64,000 bases of DNA from Mycolicibacterium hodleri (GTDB lineage: Bacteria > Actinomycetota > Actinomycetes > Mycobacteriales > Mycobacteriaceae): the NCBI RefSeq assembly GCF_025822245.1, contig NZ_JACKTL010000068.1, positions 1 to 64,000 of the forward strand, read 5' to 3'. A model generated the notes under the pieces. It searched no databases. It saw nothing but the letters and a program-made list of their open reading frames with translations, and had not been told where the DNA came from. How positions within the stretch are numbered: position 1 is the first letter of the stretch; each line of letters opens with the position of its first letter. Positions 15,031 to 23,406 of the stretch are shown here, piece by piece. A program made the translations under genes and the position numbers.

Positions 15031-16458
15031 ATGGTCGACGTGGGCGAGGTGCAAGCGGCGGTAGCTGCGCTGCGGGCCGCCCATGACGCGTTGGCGGCGC
15101 TGTCGGTCGAGCAGCTGACCGCTGCCGAATTGCTCGGCGTGCTCGACGATCTCGAGACGCTGACGTGCCAACTACCGGTCCAGGGGCACCGGTTGCTGAC
15201 CCGGTTGCAGGCCGAGACGACACCGAAGGCGTTGGGTGCGAAGTCGTGGCGCGACGTAATGGCCGTCCGGTGGCGGATCTCGCCGAGCGAAGCGGGTCGC
15301 CGGCTCGAGGAGGCCGCGCTGCTCGCCGCGCGCCGCACGTTGATCGGTGCACCGTTGGACCCGGTGTTGCCGTGCACCGCGATCGCGCAGTCGCATGGGT
15401 TGATCACCCGCGAACACGTGCAGGTCCTGGCTAATGCGATGGGCCGCATCCCGGCGGCGGTCGACGCGACCACCCGCGGCCAGATCGAAGCCGACCTGGT
15501 CAGGACCGCGATGAGCGTCGGTCCCAAGGAACTCAAGGACAACGCCGACCGCACCCTCTTCCTGCTCGACCAGGACGGCCCGGAGCCCGACTACACCGAA
15601 CGCGCGCGCCGCCGAGGTGTGACGAAGGCGCCCCAGCAGCCCGACGGCATGGTGCGCCTGACGGCCAACCTGACGCCGGAGGCCTGGGCCGTCGTCGAGG
15701 CCGTCTTTGCCACGCTGGCCGCGCCGGGGATGTGCAACCCCGACGACGACCAGCCGTGCGTGTCGGGCACCCCGTCGCAGGAGCAGATCGACGAGGACCA
15801 CCGCACCCTGGCGCAGCGCCAGCACGACGCACTGATGACGGCGGGACGCCGCGTGCTGAAGAGCGGTGAGCTGGGTCAGCACAACGGGTTGCCGGCCACG
15901 ATCATCATCCGAACCACCCTGCAGGATCTGGAGAGTCGAGCCGGGGTCGGTGTCACCGGTGGTGGCACGGTGATGCCGATCCGGGACGTGATCGGGCTGG
16001 CCGCGCGGGCGAACCTCTTTCTGGCGGTGTTCGACGGGGCCACGGGGTCGGCGCTGAACCTGTTTCGGGCCCGCCGCACCGCCTCGCCGGCGCAGCGGCT
16101 GATGCTGATCGCCCGCGACGGTGGGTGCACCAAGCCCGGGTGCACGGTGCCGGCCTACGGCAGCCAGGTCCACCACGCCGCCCGCGACTGGGCCGACGGC
16201 GGCCAGACCAACGTCGACGACCTGGCCCTCGCGTGCGGGCCCGACAACCGGGCGGTCGGGCCTGGCGGGTGGACCACGCGGGTCAACGGCGACCACGACG
16301 TCGAGTGGATCCCGCCCCCGGCCCTGGACACCGGTCAAGTCCGCGTCAACGACTACCACCGCCCCGAAAGGCTGTACCGGCCACCGGATGACGAGCTGGA
16401 CGACCCGGGCGGCGAGGCCGAGGACCGGCCCGCCGGCCCAGAACCCAACGCCGCCTAG
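15031..16458 (+). CDS. DUF222 / HNH endonuclease protein (13E12 repeat family)
   Basis: A 475-residue protein: DUF222 over roughly residues 20-320 and a C-terminal HNH domain (CTKPGCTVPAYGSQVHHA, WADGGQTNVDDLALACGPDN around residues 367-410). The HH pair and the two Cys pairs of the zinc-bound HNH fold are present; the final His is replaced by Asp-Asn, as in many mycobacterial members. The family is abundant in actinobacteria; a mobile, nuclease-type role in DNA repair or selfish spread is suspected but unproved. ATG 15031 directly follows the SOS box, whereas an upstream in-frame start would place the box inside the coding region. It converges on the transporter-UspA gene. Confidence 0.9.
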   Translation: MVDVGEVQAAVAALRAAHDALAALSVEQLTAAELLGVLDDLETLTCQLPVQGHRLLTRLQAETTPKALGAKSWRDVMAVRWRISPSEAGRRLEEAALLAARRTLIGAPLDPVLPCTAIAQSHGLITREHVQVLANAMGRIPAAVDATTRGQIEADLVRTAMSVGPKELKDNADRTLFLLDQDGPEPDYTERARRRGVTKAPQQPDGMVRLTANLTPEAWAVVEAVFATLAAPGMCNPDDDQPCVSGTPSQEQIDEDHRTLAQRQHDALMTAGRRVLKSGELGQHNGLPATIIIRTTLQDLESRAGVGVTGGGTVMPIRDVIGLAARANLFLAVFDGATGSALNLFRARRTASPAQRLMLIARDGGCTKPGCTVPAYGSQVHHAARDWADGGQTNVDDLALACGPDNRAVGPGGWTTRVNGDHDVEWIPPPALDTGQVRVNDYHRPERLYRPPDDELDDPGGEAEDRPAGPEPNAA

Positions 16459-16465
16459 CTCTGAT

Positions 16466-16488
16466 GTCCAGGGACGACTTCCCTGGAC
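16466..16488. terminator. Bidirectional terminator hairpin
   Basis: Perfect 9-bp arms GTCCAGGGA and TCCCTGGAC around CGACT, between the convergent DUF222 and MFS-UspA genes. It can serve both strands. Confidence 0.65.
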
Positions 16489-16495
16489 GTCACAC

Positions 16496-18463
16496 CTAGC
16501 TGACGTCCTGGTACTGCGGGACGATCAGAACCGGTCGCTCGGTGTGGGCGACGACGGCGGACGCGACGCTGCCCTGCAGATGTCCGAGAAGACCGCTGCG
16601 GCGGTGCGGCCCGAGCACGATGACGCTGGCGTCGTGATCGTCGGCGGCGGCGACGATGCCCTTCCACGTCGGGGAGGCCTCCACCGCCACGCTCTGCGCC
16701 GCGAAGCCGGCCTCGCGTGCCAGCTCTGCACCGTGGGCGGCCGTCCGCTCGGCGGCGCGTCGCACCTCGGTGGCCCGGTCGGCGTCGAAGTGCTGCGAAT
16801 CGGAGGGGGTGAAGCCGACGTCGACCGGCTGCCAGACGCAGACGACCAACGCCTCCCGCCCGGTTCCCAGCCGGGCCGCGGCCTGCGTGATGGCGAAGTC
16901 GGCCAGATCGGTGCCGTCGTAGGCGATCAGCACCATGCCGTGCGGATCCACGGCCGCGGCCTCGTCGGGCTCCGCGGCGGTGACGGTGGCGGCCCGCTGA
17001 GGCGCGATCGTCTCCACGGATCGGATGCGTGCCAGCAGGGGTGGTGAGTACCAGGCGGGGTCGTCGCCGTCGAGGAACTCGTCGAGGTCGGGTTTCTGCG
17101 GTCGCGCGCCGCTCAACGCGTAGACGGCCACGCCGAAGACGGCGCCGCCGACCGCGAGGCCGAAGCCGATCCACAGCGCGTAGCGGGTACCGATTCCGAG
17201 ATCGGTCGACACCGTCAGCGCGAAGTGGGCCAGGATCGGGGCCACCATGAACGCGGCCACCGCGCGGAACAGTTCGATGATCGCGAAGACGCGCTGCAGG
17301 CTGTTCGACTGCAGCGAGAAGCCGGCGACGAACAGTGCAGGCGCGACGGTGGCACCGAGGGCCAGCCCCGTCAATCCCGCGGCGACCAGCACCAGGGGCT
17401 GGTTGGCGGGCAGGGCGAACTGGAAGACGAGGATGCCCGCCGCGAGGAGCACCATCCCGACGAGCGGCAGGTAGTGCATCGCGCGTCGAGTGATCACGAT
17501 CCCGAAGACCACGGCCATCACCACGGCGCCACCGAGTTCGGGCAGGTACAGCAATCCGACGTGGACGGGGCTGTAGGTCTGCAGCAGCACGTTGGCCGTC
17601 AGGGCCGTCGCCGCCACCGAGGCTGCCGCCGCGAACAGTGCGACGCCGACGCCGGCGACGGGAATCGAGCTGGTGAGCATGGTGCGGACGGTGAGAAGTG
17701 GCCGGCGCGAACGGAATTGGTAGACCACCAGCACGACGATCAGGGCGAGGCCGCCGAACATCGGCACGGTCACCGCGGCGTCCCCGAAGCCGTGGCTGGT
17801 CAGCTGCGAGGCGCCGACGAACGCTGCGGCGCAACCGACGGCCGCGAGCCCGATGGCGCGAAGGTCACGCGGCGCGTCGAGGTCGGCCGGCGGGGCGTCC
17901 TCGAACGTCAGCGCGGCCATGACCAGGGCCAGCATCGCGATTCCGGCGATGATCCAGAAGAGCGGTCGCCACGCGTGGGACTCGGCCTGCGCGCCGCCGA
18001 TGAACGGGCCGAGCGCGACGGCACCGAACACGCACATGTTCATGATGACGGCGGTGTTCCGGAGCTTCTCCTTCGGGAAGCCGATCGTCAGAGGCGGCGC
18101 CGCGGCGATGAGCAGCATGCTGGTGGCCAGCCCCTGCAGGACGTGCCCGCCGATGAACATGCCGGGGTTGACCGCCGCGGCGGCCACCACCGAACCGACC
18201 GCCAGCACCACCGCGTAGGCGAGCAGCATCCGGCGCTGCGGAAGGTGCTGGGCGAACTGCACGGCCAGCACCGTGCCCACGGCGTACGCGGCGTTGCCCA
18301 GCCCAGAGCTCAGGCTCATCGTCTGAACGCTCATGTGGAGTTGCTCGGTGATGATCGGCACCAGGGGGTCGATCGCGGCGGAGAGCGCCAAGTACGGGAT
18401 CAGGGCGAGGATGACCATGGCGGCCACGGCGGGATAGCGCCCGGCGAGGGGACCTTGGCGCAT
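16496..18463 (-). CDS. MFS (DHA2-like) transporter fused to a C-terminal UspA domain
   Basis: A 655-residue protein. Residues 1 to about 465 are a 12-14 helix MFS permease of the multidrug type (SSGLGNAAYAVGTVLAVQFA, then GGHVLQGLATSMLLIAAAPP). After a linker, residues 510-655 form a universal stress protein domain: it starts MVLIAYDGTDLADFAI and ends with the ATP-loop SVIVLGPHRRSGLLGHLQGS, which keeps the G-2x-G-9x-G(S/T)-like pattern, and PVLIVP. One continuous frame encodes both, so nucleotide binding may tune transport (inference). The gene is divergent from the F420-type oxidoreductase across 257 bp and convergent with DUF222. Substrate unknown. Confidence 0.87.
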   Translation of the reverse strand: MRQGPLAGRYPAVAAMVILALIPYLALSAAIDPLVPIITEQLHMSVQTMSLSSGLGNAAYAVGTVLAVQFAQHLPQRRMLLAYAVVLAVGSVVAAAAVNPGMFIGGHVLQGLATSMLLIAAAPPLTIGFPKEKLRNTAVIMNMCVFGAVALGPFIGGAQAESHAWRPLFWIIAGIAMLALVMAALTFEDAPPADLDAPRDLRAIGLAAVGCAAAFVGASQLTSHGFGDAAVTVPMFGGLALIVVLVVYQFRSRRPLLTVRTMLTSSIPVAGVGVALFAAAASVAATALTANVLLQTYSPVHVGLLYLPELGGAVVMAVVFGIVITRRAMHYLPLVGMVLLAAGILVFQFALPANQPLVLVAAGLTGLALGATVAPALFVAGFSLQSNSLQRVFAIIELFRAVAAFMVAPILAHFALTVSTDLGIGTRYALWIGFGLAVGGAVFGVAVYALSGARPQKPDLDEFLDGDDPAWYSPPLLARIRSVETIAPQRAATVTAAEPDEAAAVDPHGMVLIAYDGTDLADFAITQAAARLGTGREALVVCVWQPVDVGFTPSDSQHFDADRATEVRRAAERTAAHGAELAREAGFAAQSVAVEASPTWKGIVAAADDHDASVIVLGPHRRSGLLGHLQGSVASAVVAHTERPVLIVPQYQDVS

Positions 18464-18605
18464 CAGCGCGGTCCGCGGTGATCGGACGGAATCGAGGCAG
18501 GCACGTACTTCTCCAAGTTCTTTCCGGCGGGGTTTCTTCCCGCCGCAACGGTGTTCTCGCGACCGGCTGTTCGCACCCGAAGCACCATCGATCCCGGCTC
18601 AACCT

Positions 18606-18620
18606 GATAGTGACCCTATC
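18606..18620. promoter_or_regulatory. Inverted repeat GATAG-N5-CTATC in a divergent promoter region
   Basis: A 15-bp inverted repeat in the 257-bp gap between the divergent transporter-UspA and LLM oxidoreductase genes. It is a possible shared operator. The remainder of 18464-18720 shows no gene. Confidence 0.35.
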
Positions 18621-18720
18621 TAACGTTCGCGCTCGAGGGCCATTCGTCGAGGGGGTCGGGGGGAATAGCACGTCGCACGGGTGGTGTTCTGGGACCTGAC
18701 ACCGACAGATGAGGGAACTC

Positions 18721-19551
18721 GTGAAATTTGGCATTGCCACGTTCGTCACAGACGACGGCATCGACCCGGTCTCGCTGGCCACGGCCATCGAGGACAGGGG
18801 CTTCGACGCGCTGGTCGTGGCCGAGCACACCCACATCCCAGCCAGCCGGGAGTCGGCGTATCCGTCCGGCGGCGAGCTGCCCGACGTCTACTACAAGACG
18901 CTGGACCCCTTCGTCACCCTCGCGGCCGCCGCGGCGGTGACCTCGCGGATCGAGCTCTTCACCGGAATCGCCCTGCTGATCCAGCGCGATCCGATCACCA
19001 CCGCGAAGGAAGCCGCCAGCATCGACCTGATCTCGGGCGGCCGCTTCGTGTTCGGCGTCGGCGCCGGTTGGAACATCGAGGAACTTCGCGACCACGGCAC
19101 CGATCCGAAGACCCGCGGCGCCTTGCTCGACGAACGCATCGAGGCCATCAAGGCGCTGTGGACCGACGAGCCAGCCGAATACCACGGCAGGTTCGTCGAC
19201 TTCGACGCCTCATTCAGTCGGCCCAAGCCCGTCCAGAAGCCGCACCCGCCGATCTTCATCGGCGGCAACTCCGACGCCACCGTCAAGCGCGTCATCCGCC
19301 ACGACGCGGGCTGGATCTCCAATCCGTTTCCGGTCGACGTGCTCTCGTCGCGTGTCCAGCAGATGCGCGACGGCTCCGGTCGCGACGTCCCGCTGGCGAT
19401 GTTTGGCACGCCGGTCGACGCGGACTACTGGCGGGCCGTGGACGACCTCGGCTTCGGACAGGTGGCGCTGATGCTGCCGTCGGTACCGCGCGACGAAACG
19501 CTTCGCCTGCTCGACGAGTACGCCGCCAAGGTGGCCGACTACCGCGGCTAG
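18721..19551 (+). CDS. LLM-class F420-dependent oxidoreductase
   Basis: About 276 residues of the luciferase-like TIM-barrel family. Signature stretches are FDALVVAEHTHIP near residue 30, ISGGRFVFGVGAGWNIEEL near residue 105 and PPIFIGGNSDATVKRV near residue 175, which match the F420-using branch of mycobacteria. The reaction (hydride transfer to or from F420 on an unknown substrate) cannot be refined. GTG 18721 has a GAGGGA site at good spacing; an ATG at 18709 would place that site inside the gene. The formaldehyde dehydrogenase gene follows 123 bp later on the same strand. Confidence 0.88.
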   Translation: MKFGIATFVTDDGIDPVSLATAIEDRGFDALVVAEHTHIPASRESAYPSGGELPDVYYKTLDPFVTLAAAAAVTSRIELFTGIALLIQRDPITTAKEAASIDLISGGRFVFGVGAGWNIEELRDHGTDPKTRGALLDERIEAIKALWTDEPAEYHGRFVDFDASFSRPKPVQKPHPPIFIGGNSDATVKRVIRHDAGWISNPFPVDVLSSRVQQMRDGSGRDVPLAMFGTPVDADYWRAVDDLGFGQVALMLPSVPRDETLRLLDEYAAKVADYRG

Positions 19552-19674
19552 TCGAAAGGCGAGGTTTTCGGCCACACCGCCCACGGCGTCGACGGCGGTG
19601 CCTAGGCTCGGGTGGAGGACCGCGGGCGCAACGGAGAGCCTGCTGCCAACACCGCGGCTCTGGTAGGGAAAGCC

Positions 19675-20892
19675 ATGAGTGGCAACCGAATTGTCGTGTA
19701 CAAGGGCCCCGGCCAGGTGGCCGTCGAGACGATCGACTACCCCAAGCTCGAAGTCCCCGAAGAAGTAGCCAGCGCGATGGGGATGAGCCGCAAGGCCGAC
19801 CACGCCGTCATCCTCAAATGCGTGTCGACCAACATCTGCGGCTCTGATCAGCACATGGTCCGGGGCCGCACCACCGCCCCGGTGGGCCAGACCCTGGGCC
19901 ACGAGATCACCGGCGAAATCGTCGAAAAGGGTTCCGACGTACAGTTTCTCGAGATTGGCGACATCTGCTCGGTGCCGTTCAACATCGCCTGCGGCCGGTG
20001 CCGGAACTGCCGCGAGGGGCAAACCGGGGTGTGCCTCAACGTCAACCCCGCGCGCGCCGGGTCGGCCTACGGCTACGTCGACATGGGTGGCTGGCTGGGT
20101 GGCCAGGCCGACTACGTCATGGTTCCGTTCGCCGACTTCAACCTGCTGAAGTTCCCCGACCGCGACGCGGCGTTGGCGAAGATTCGCGATCTCACCATGC
20201 TGTCGGACATCTTCCCGACCGGGTACCACGGCGCGAAGACGGCGGGCGTCACCACCGGTTCGACGGTGTACGTCGCCGGTGCCGGGCCCGTGGGCTTGGC
20301 GGCCGCGTACTCGGCGCAACTGCTCGGCGCTGCCGTGGTCATCGTCGGCGACCTGAACGCAGACCGGCTCAGGCAGGCCGAATCATTCGGGTGCGCAACG
20401 GTTGACGTCAGCGCAGACGCCTCGCTGGAGGACCAGGTCGCCGAGATTCTCGGCACCAATGAGGTCGACTGCGCCGTGGACGCCGTCGGATTCGAGGCCA
20501 GCGGGCACGGGCAGGGCGCGGGTGAGCAACCCGCCGCAGTCCTCAACTCGATCATGGGTCTGACCCGGGCCGGCGGCTCGCTCGGGATCCCCGGCCTGTA
20601 CGTCACCGGCGACCCCGGCGCCGCCGACGCCGACGCCAAGGAGGGCACCCTCAAGGTCCGGCTCGGCCTGGGCTGGGCCAAGAGCCACAGCCTGGCCACC
20701 GGGCAGTGTCCGGTGCTGAAGTACAACCGCGGACTGATGATGAGCATCCTGCACGACAAGGCGCACATCGCCGACGCGGTGAACGCCACCGTGATCACCC
20801 TCGACGACGCGCCGCGTGGGTACGCCGAATTCGACTCCGGCGTCGCCGAGAAGTTCGTCCTGGACCCACACGGGATGGTGCCCACGGCCTGA
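19675..20892 (+). CDS. fdhA: Glutathione-independent formaldehyde dehydrogenase
   Basis: A 405-residue zinc alcohol dehydrogenase-family protein closely resembling Pseudomonas putida FdhA. The catalytic zinc site is in STNICGSDQH (C55) and TLGHEITGE; four cysteines for the structural zinc are in CGRCRNCREGQTGVC. The NAD-binding GAGPVGLAAAYSAQLLG and the long insert GLTRAGGSLGIPGLYVTG are diagnostic for this branch, which oxidises formaldehyde to formate with tightly bound NAD and can dismutate aldehydes. ATG 19675 has AGGGA upstream. In mycobacteria it would serve formaldehyde detoxification beside the mycothiol-dependent route. Confidence 0.92.
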   Translation: MSGNRIVVYKGPGQVAVETIDYPKLEVPEEVASAMGMSRKADHAVILKCVSTNICGSDQHMVRGRTTAPVGQTLGHEITGEIVEKGSDVQFLEIGDICSVPFNIACGRCRNCREGQTGVCLNVNPARAGSAYGYVDMGGWLGGQADYVMVPFADFNLLKFPDRDAALAKIRDLTMLSDIFPTGYHGAKTAGVTTGSTVYVAGAGPVGLAAAYSAQLLGAAVVIVGDLNADRLRQAESFGCATVDVSADASLEDQVAEILGTNEVDCAVDAVGFEASGHGQGAGEQPAAVLNSIMGLTRAGGSLGIPGLYVTGDPGAADADAKEGTLKVRLGLGWAKSHSLATGQCPVLKYNRGLMMSILHDKAHIADAVNATVITLDDAPRGYAEFDSGVAEKFVLDPHGMVPTA

Positions 20893-20919
20893 CCCGGGAG
20901 CGGCACCTATGGTCGAACG

Positions 20920-21636
20920 GTGACGATCACCTACGACGAGGCGCTGCGCGAGCGAGTTCGGGGCAATCTGGCGAGTCACCGCCGTCGAGAGGTGGTCGAC
21001 CCCTCGAAGCGGCACGCGGCCGTGGCGGTGGTGCTCGTCGATTCCGAGCTCGGCGAGGACAGGGTGGACCCGGCGCCCGTCGACGACTGGATCGACGGGC
21101 GACCGATGGACCCCGGCCTCGACGGCCGCATGGTCGACGTGTCCGGCGGCGCTGCATTTCTGTTGTGTCGCAGGGCGTCTCGGCTGCGCGCGCACGCCGC
21201 GCAATGGGCGCTGCCCGGCGGCCGCCTCGACGAGGGGGAGACCGTCGTCGACGCCGCCCTGCGGGAACTGGAGGAGGAGGTCGGCGTCGAGTTGCCGGCG
21301 GCGTCGGTGCTCGGTCTGCTCGACGACTATCCGACCCGGTCGGGCTACGTGATCACCCCGGTGGTCCTCTGGGCTGGCGGACGGGGCGACCTGCGCCCCT
21401 CGCCCGACGAGGTGGTGGCCGTCTACCGGGTGGGGCTGCATCAGCTGCAGCGCACCGACTCCCCGCGCTTCGTCGACATTCCGGAGAGCCCACGGCCGGT
21501 GGTGCAGATGCCGTTGGGCAACGATCTGATCCACGCCCCCACCGGCGCGGTGCTGCTGCAGTTTCGCTGGCTGTGTCTGGAGGGGCGCGACGATCCGGTC
21601 GACCAACTGGAGCAACCGGTGTTCGCGTGGAAGTAG
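20920..21636 (+). CDS. Nudix hydrolase (CoA pyrophosphatase-like)
   Basis: A 238-residue protein with an intact Nudix box: GGRLDEGETVVDAALRELEEE, fitting Gx5Ex7REUxEExGU with the metal-binding glutamates in place. The N-terminal leader (RVRGNLASHRRREV) and the context resemble the CoA/acyl-CoA pyrophosphatase group, though the diagnostic UPF0035 motif is not fully clear. It would hydrolyse a nucleoside-diphosphate-linked compound in the cytosol. GTG start, 27 nt after fdhA, so co-transcription is possible. It ends eight bases before the convergent sigma-factor gene. Confidence 0.88.
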   Translation: MTITYDEALRERVRGNLASHRRREVVDPSKRHAAVAVVLVDSELGEDRVDPAPVDDWIDGRPMDPGLDGRMVDVSGGAAFLLCRRASRLRAHAAQWALPGGRLDEGETVVDAALRELEEEVGVELPAASVLGLLDDYPTRSGYVITPVVLWAGGRGDLRPSPDEVVAVYRVGLHQLQRTDSPRFVDIPESPRPVVQMPLGNDLIHAPTGAVLLQFRWLCLEGRDDPVDQLEQPVFAWK

Positions 21637-21644
21637 GCCCGCCG

Positions 21645-22802
21645 CTAGCGGCGTAGTAGGTGGTGCAGCCGGGCAGCCTCGCGCGTGAGGTGGTTGCGCT
21701 CGGCGAGGTTCGGCGCGTTCGCCGCGGCCTGGACGTAGAGCCGCGCCGCCGTCTCGAGGTCGCCGTCGTGTTCGTGCAGGAAGGCGGCCGCCGCGGCGTG
21801 ACGCGGCACGGTCTCCTCGACGTCGGCGAGGGCGGCGAGTCCCGCGCGCGGGCCGTCCGCCTGCCCGATCGCGACGGCACGGTTCAGCCGGACGACGGGG
21901 CTGTCGGTGAGCGCCAGCAACTCGTCGTACCACTCGACGATCTGCACCCAGTCGGTCTCGGAGACGGTGCGGGCGTCGGCGTGCAACGCCGCGATTGCCG
22001 CCTGTGCCTGATAGGGCCCGAGCGTGTCGCGGACCAATGCGGCCTGGAGCAGGTCGACGCCCTCGGCGATCAGATCCGTCCGCCACCGGGTGCGGTCCTG
22101 GGCGGCCAGCGGGATGAGGCTGCCGTCGGCCCCTAGGCGGGCGTCGCGCCGGGCGTGGTGCAGCAGCATCAGCGCCAGCAGGCCGCTGATCTCGGGGTCG
22201 TCGGTCACCCGGGCCAGCTGCCTGGTGAGTCGGATGGCCTCGGCCGCCAGGTCGACGTCGCCGGAGTGGCCCTCGTTGAAGACGAGGTACAGCGTGAGCA
22301 GAACCGTCCGGAGGTCGCCGGGCTGGTTGAGGCGGAGGTCGGCGACGGTGCGCTTGGCCCGGCTGATGCGCTGCGCCATCGTGGCCTCCGGAACCAGGTA
22401 GGCCGCCGCGATCTGCCGGGTGGTCAGGCCGCCGACCGCGCGCAGGGTCAGCGCGACCGCCGAGGCGGAGGTCAACGACGGGTGCGCACACAGGAAGTAC
22501 AGGGCCAAGGTGTCGTCGGTGGTCTCCGTGGCGCCCGGCGCCGGCTCGGCGAGCAGTCGGTGTTCCCGGTTCCGGCGGGCGACGTCGGAGCGGACGAGGT
22601 CGAGGAACTTCCGCCACGCCACGGTGACCAGCCACGCCGTGGGATCCGACGGGGGATGAGACGGCCACCTGCCCAGCGCCGCGACGAGCGCTTCCTGAAC
22701 GGCGTCCTCGGCCGTCGCGAAGTCGGCTCCGCGACGGACGAGGATGCCCAGCACCGCGGGCACCAGCTCCCGCAGTGCGGCGTCGTCGACCCCGGTGGTC
22801 AC
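21645..22802 (-). CDS. ECF42-type RNA polymerase sigma factor
   Basis: A 385-residue ECF sigma factor, twice the usual length. Region 2 lies at about residues 15-80 (DFATAEDAVQEALVAALGRW, PTAWLVTVAWRKFLDLVR), region 4 at about 105-165 (RAVGGLTTRQIAAAYLVPEA), then a long C-terminal TPR-like domain (DUF6596 type) starting near LVFNEGH and ending in LYVQAAANAPN, which stands in for an anti-sigma factor in this group. GTG 22802 overlaps the stop of the DGPF gene by four bases. ECF42 factors are regularly encoded with DGPF/YCII proteins and often control such genes; that pairing is exactly what is seen. Confidence 0.9.
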   Translation of the reverse strand: MTTGVDDAALRELVPAVLGILVRRGADFATAEDAVQEALVAALGRWPSHPPSDPTAWLVTVAWRKFLDLVRSDVARRNREHRLLAEPAPGATETTDDTLALYFLCAHPSLTSASAVALTLRAVGGLTTRQIAAAYLVPEATMAQRISRAKRTVADLRLNQPGDLRTVLLTLYLVFNEGHSGDVDLAAEAIRLTRQLARVTDDPEISGLLALMLLHHARRDARLGADGSLIPLAAQDRTRWRTDLIAEGVDLLQAALVRDTLGPYQAQAAIAALHADARTVSETDWVQIVEWYDELLALTDSPVVRLNRAVAIGQADGPRAGLAALADVEETVPRHAAAAAFLHEHDGDLETAARLYVQAAANAPNLAERNHLTREAARLHHLLRR

Positions 22803-23215
22803 TCGGTGACCGTGGGCGGAGGCGCGGGAAGGAACGGCCTGAGCTCCAGCCACTCGTGGAGCGGCTCGCCGTGGCGGCCCGGCGCGGCCGACAATTCGCC
22901 GGCGAGGTCGAGCGCCCGCTGATGGCTGTCCACGTCGATCACCATCCAACCTGCGATCAGGTCCTTGGTCTCGGGGAACGGGCCGTCGGTGACGGGTGGG
23001 CGCCCCGGGCCGTCGTAGCGGACGAACGTCCCTTCGGGGGACAGCCCCTGGGCGTCGACGAACTCGCCGGACTGTCGAAGCTTGTCCGCGAAGTCATGCA
23101 TGTACTGCACGTGGGCGTCGATCTCCGTGGGCGTCCACTGGTCCATCGGGGCGAAGGGGCGGTCGGTGGGGATGCTGGAACTGCGGTAGTGCTTGAGCAT
23201 CAGGTACTTGGCCAT
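22799..23215 (-). CDS. DGPF/YCII-domain protein
   Basis: A 138-residue protein with the DGPF motif in PPVTDGPFPETKDLIAG and the YCII-like ferredoxin fold (MAKYLMLKHYR, then GWMVIDVDSHQRALDLAGEL). Activity is unknown; YCII relatives include dehydrochlorinases, but nothing here points to that. A GAAGGAGA ribosome binding site precedes ATG 23215. Its stop overlaps the sigma-factor start (GTGA), so the two are translationally coupled. Confidence 0.9.
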   Translation of the reverse strand: MAKYLMLKHYRSSSIPTDRPFAPMDQWTPTEIDAHVQYMHDFADKLRQSGEFVDAQGLSPEGTFVRYDGPGRPPVTDGPFPETKDLIAGWMVIDVDSHQRALDLAGELSAAPGRHGEPLHEWLELRPFLPAPPPTVTE

Positions 23216-23279
23216 GACGGTCTCCTTCGGTGCGTTGCGGCCCATTCTGGCCGCCTCACTCCCGAGACGGTGCCGCACC

Positions 23280-23296
23280 GGAATTCTCGACATTCC
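23280..23296. promoter_or_regulatory. Inverted repeat GGAAT-N7-ATTCC between DGPF and pepD
   Basis: A small inverted repeat in the 191-bp divergent gap, 65 bp upstream of the DGPF start. It may be an operator or part of a stress promoter. I cannot assign a sigma factor. Confidence 0.3.
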
Positions 23297-23406
23297 CGCC
23301 CGGAAAGTCTTGGACTGCGCCGATCTGCCTCTCAGTCCCATCTCAGACGGCGAAGGCACCGTGGAGTCAACACTCGTTTGCCCGACTCACGAAGGTATGA
23401 CCCTCC

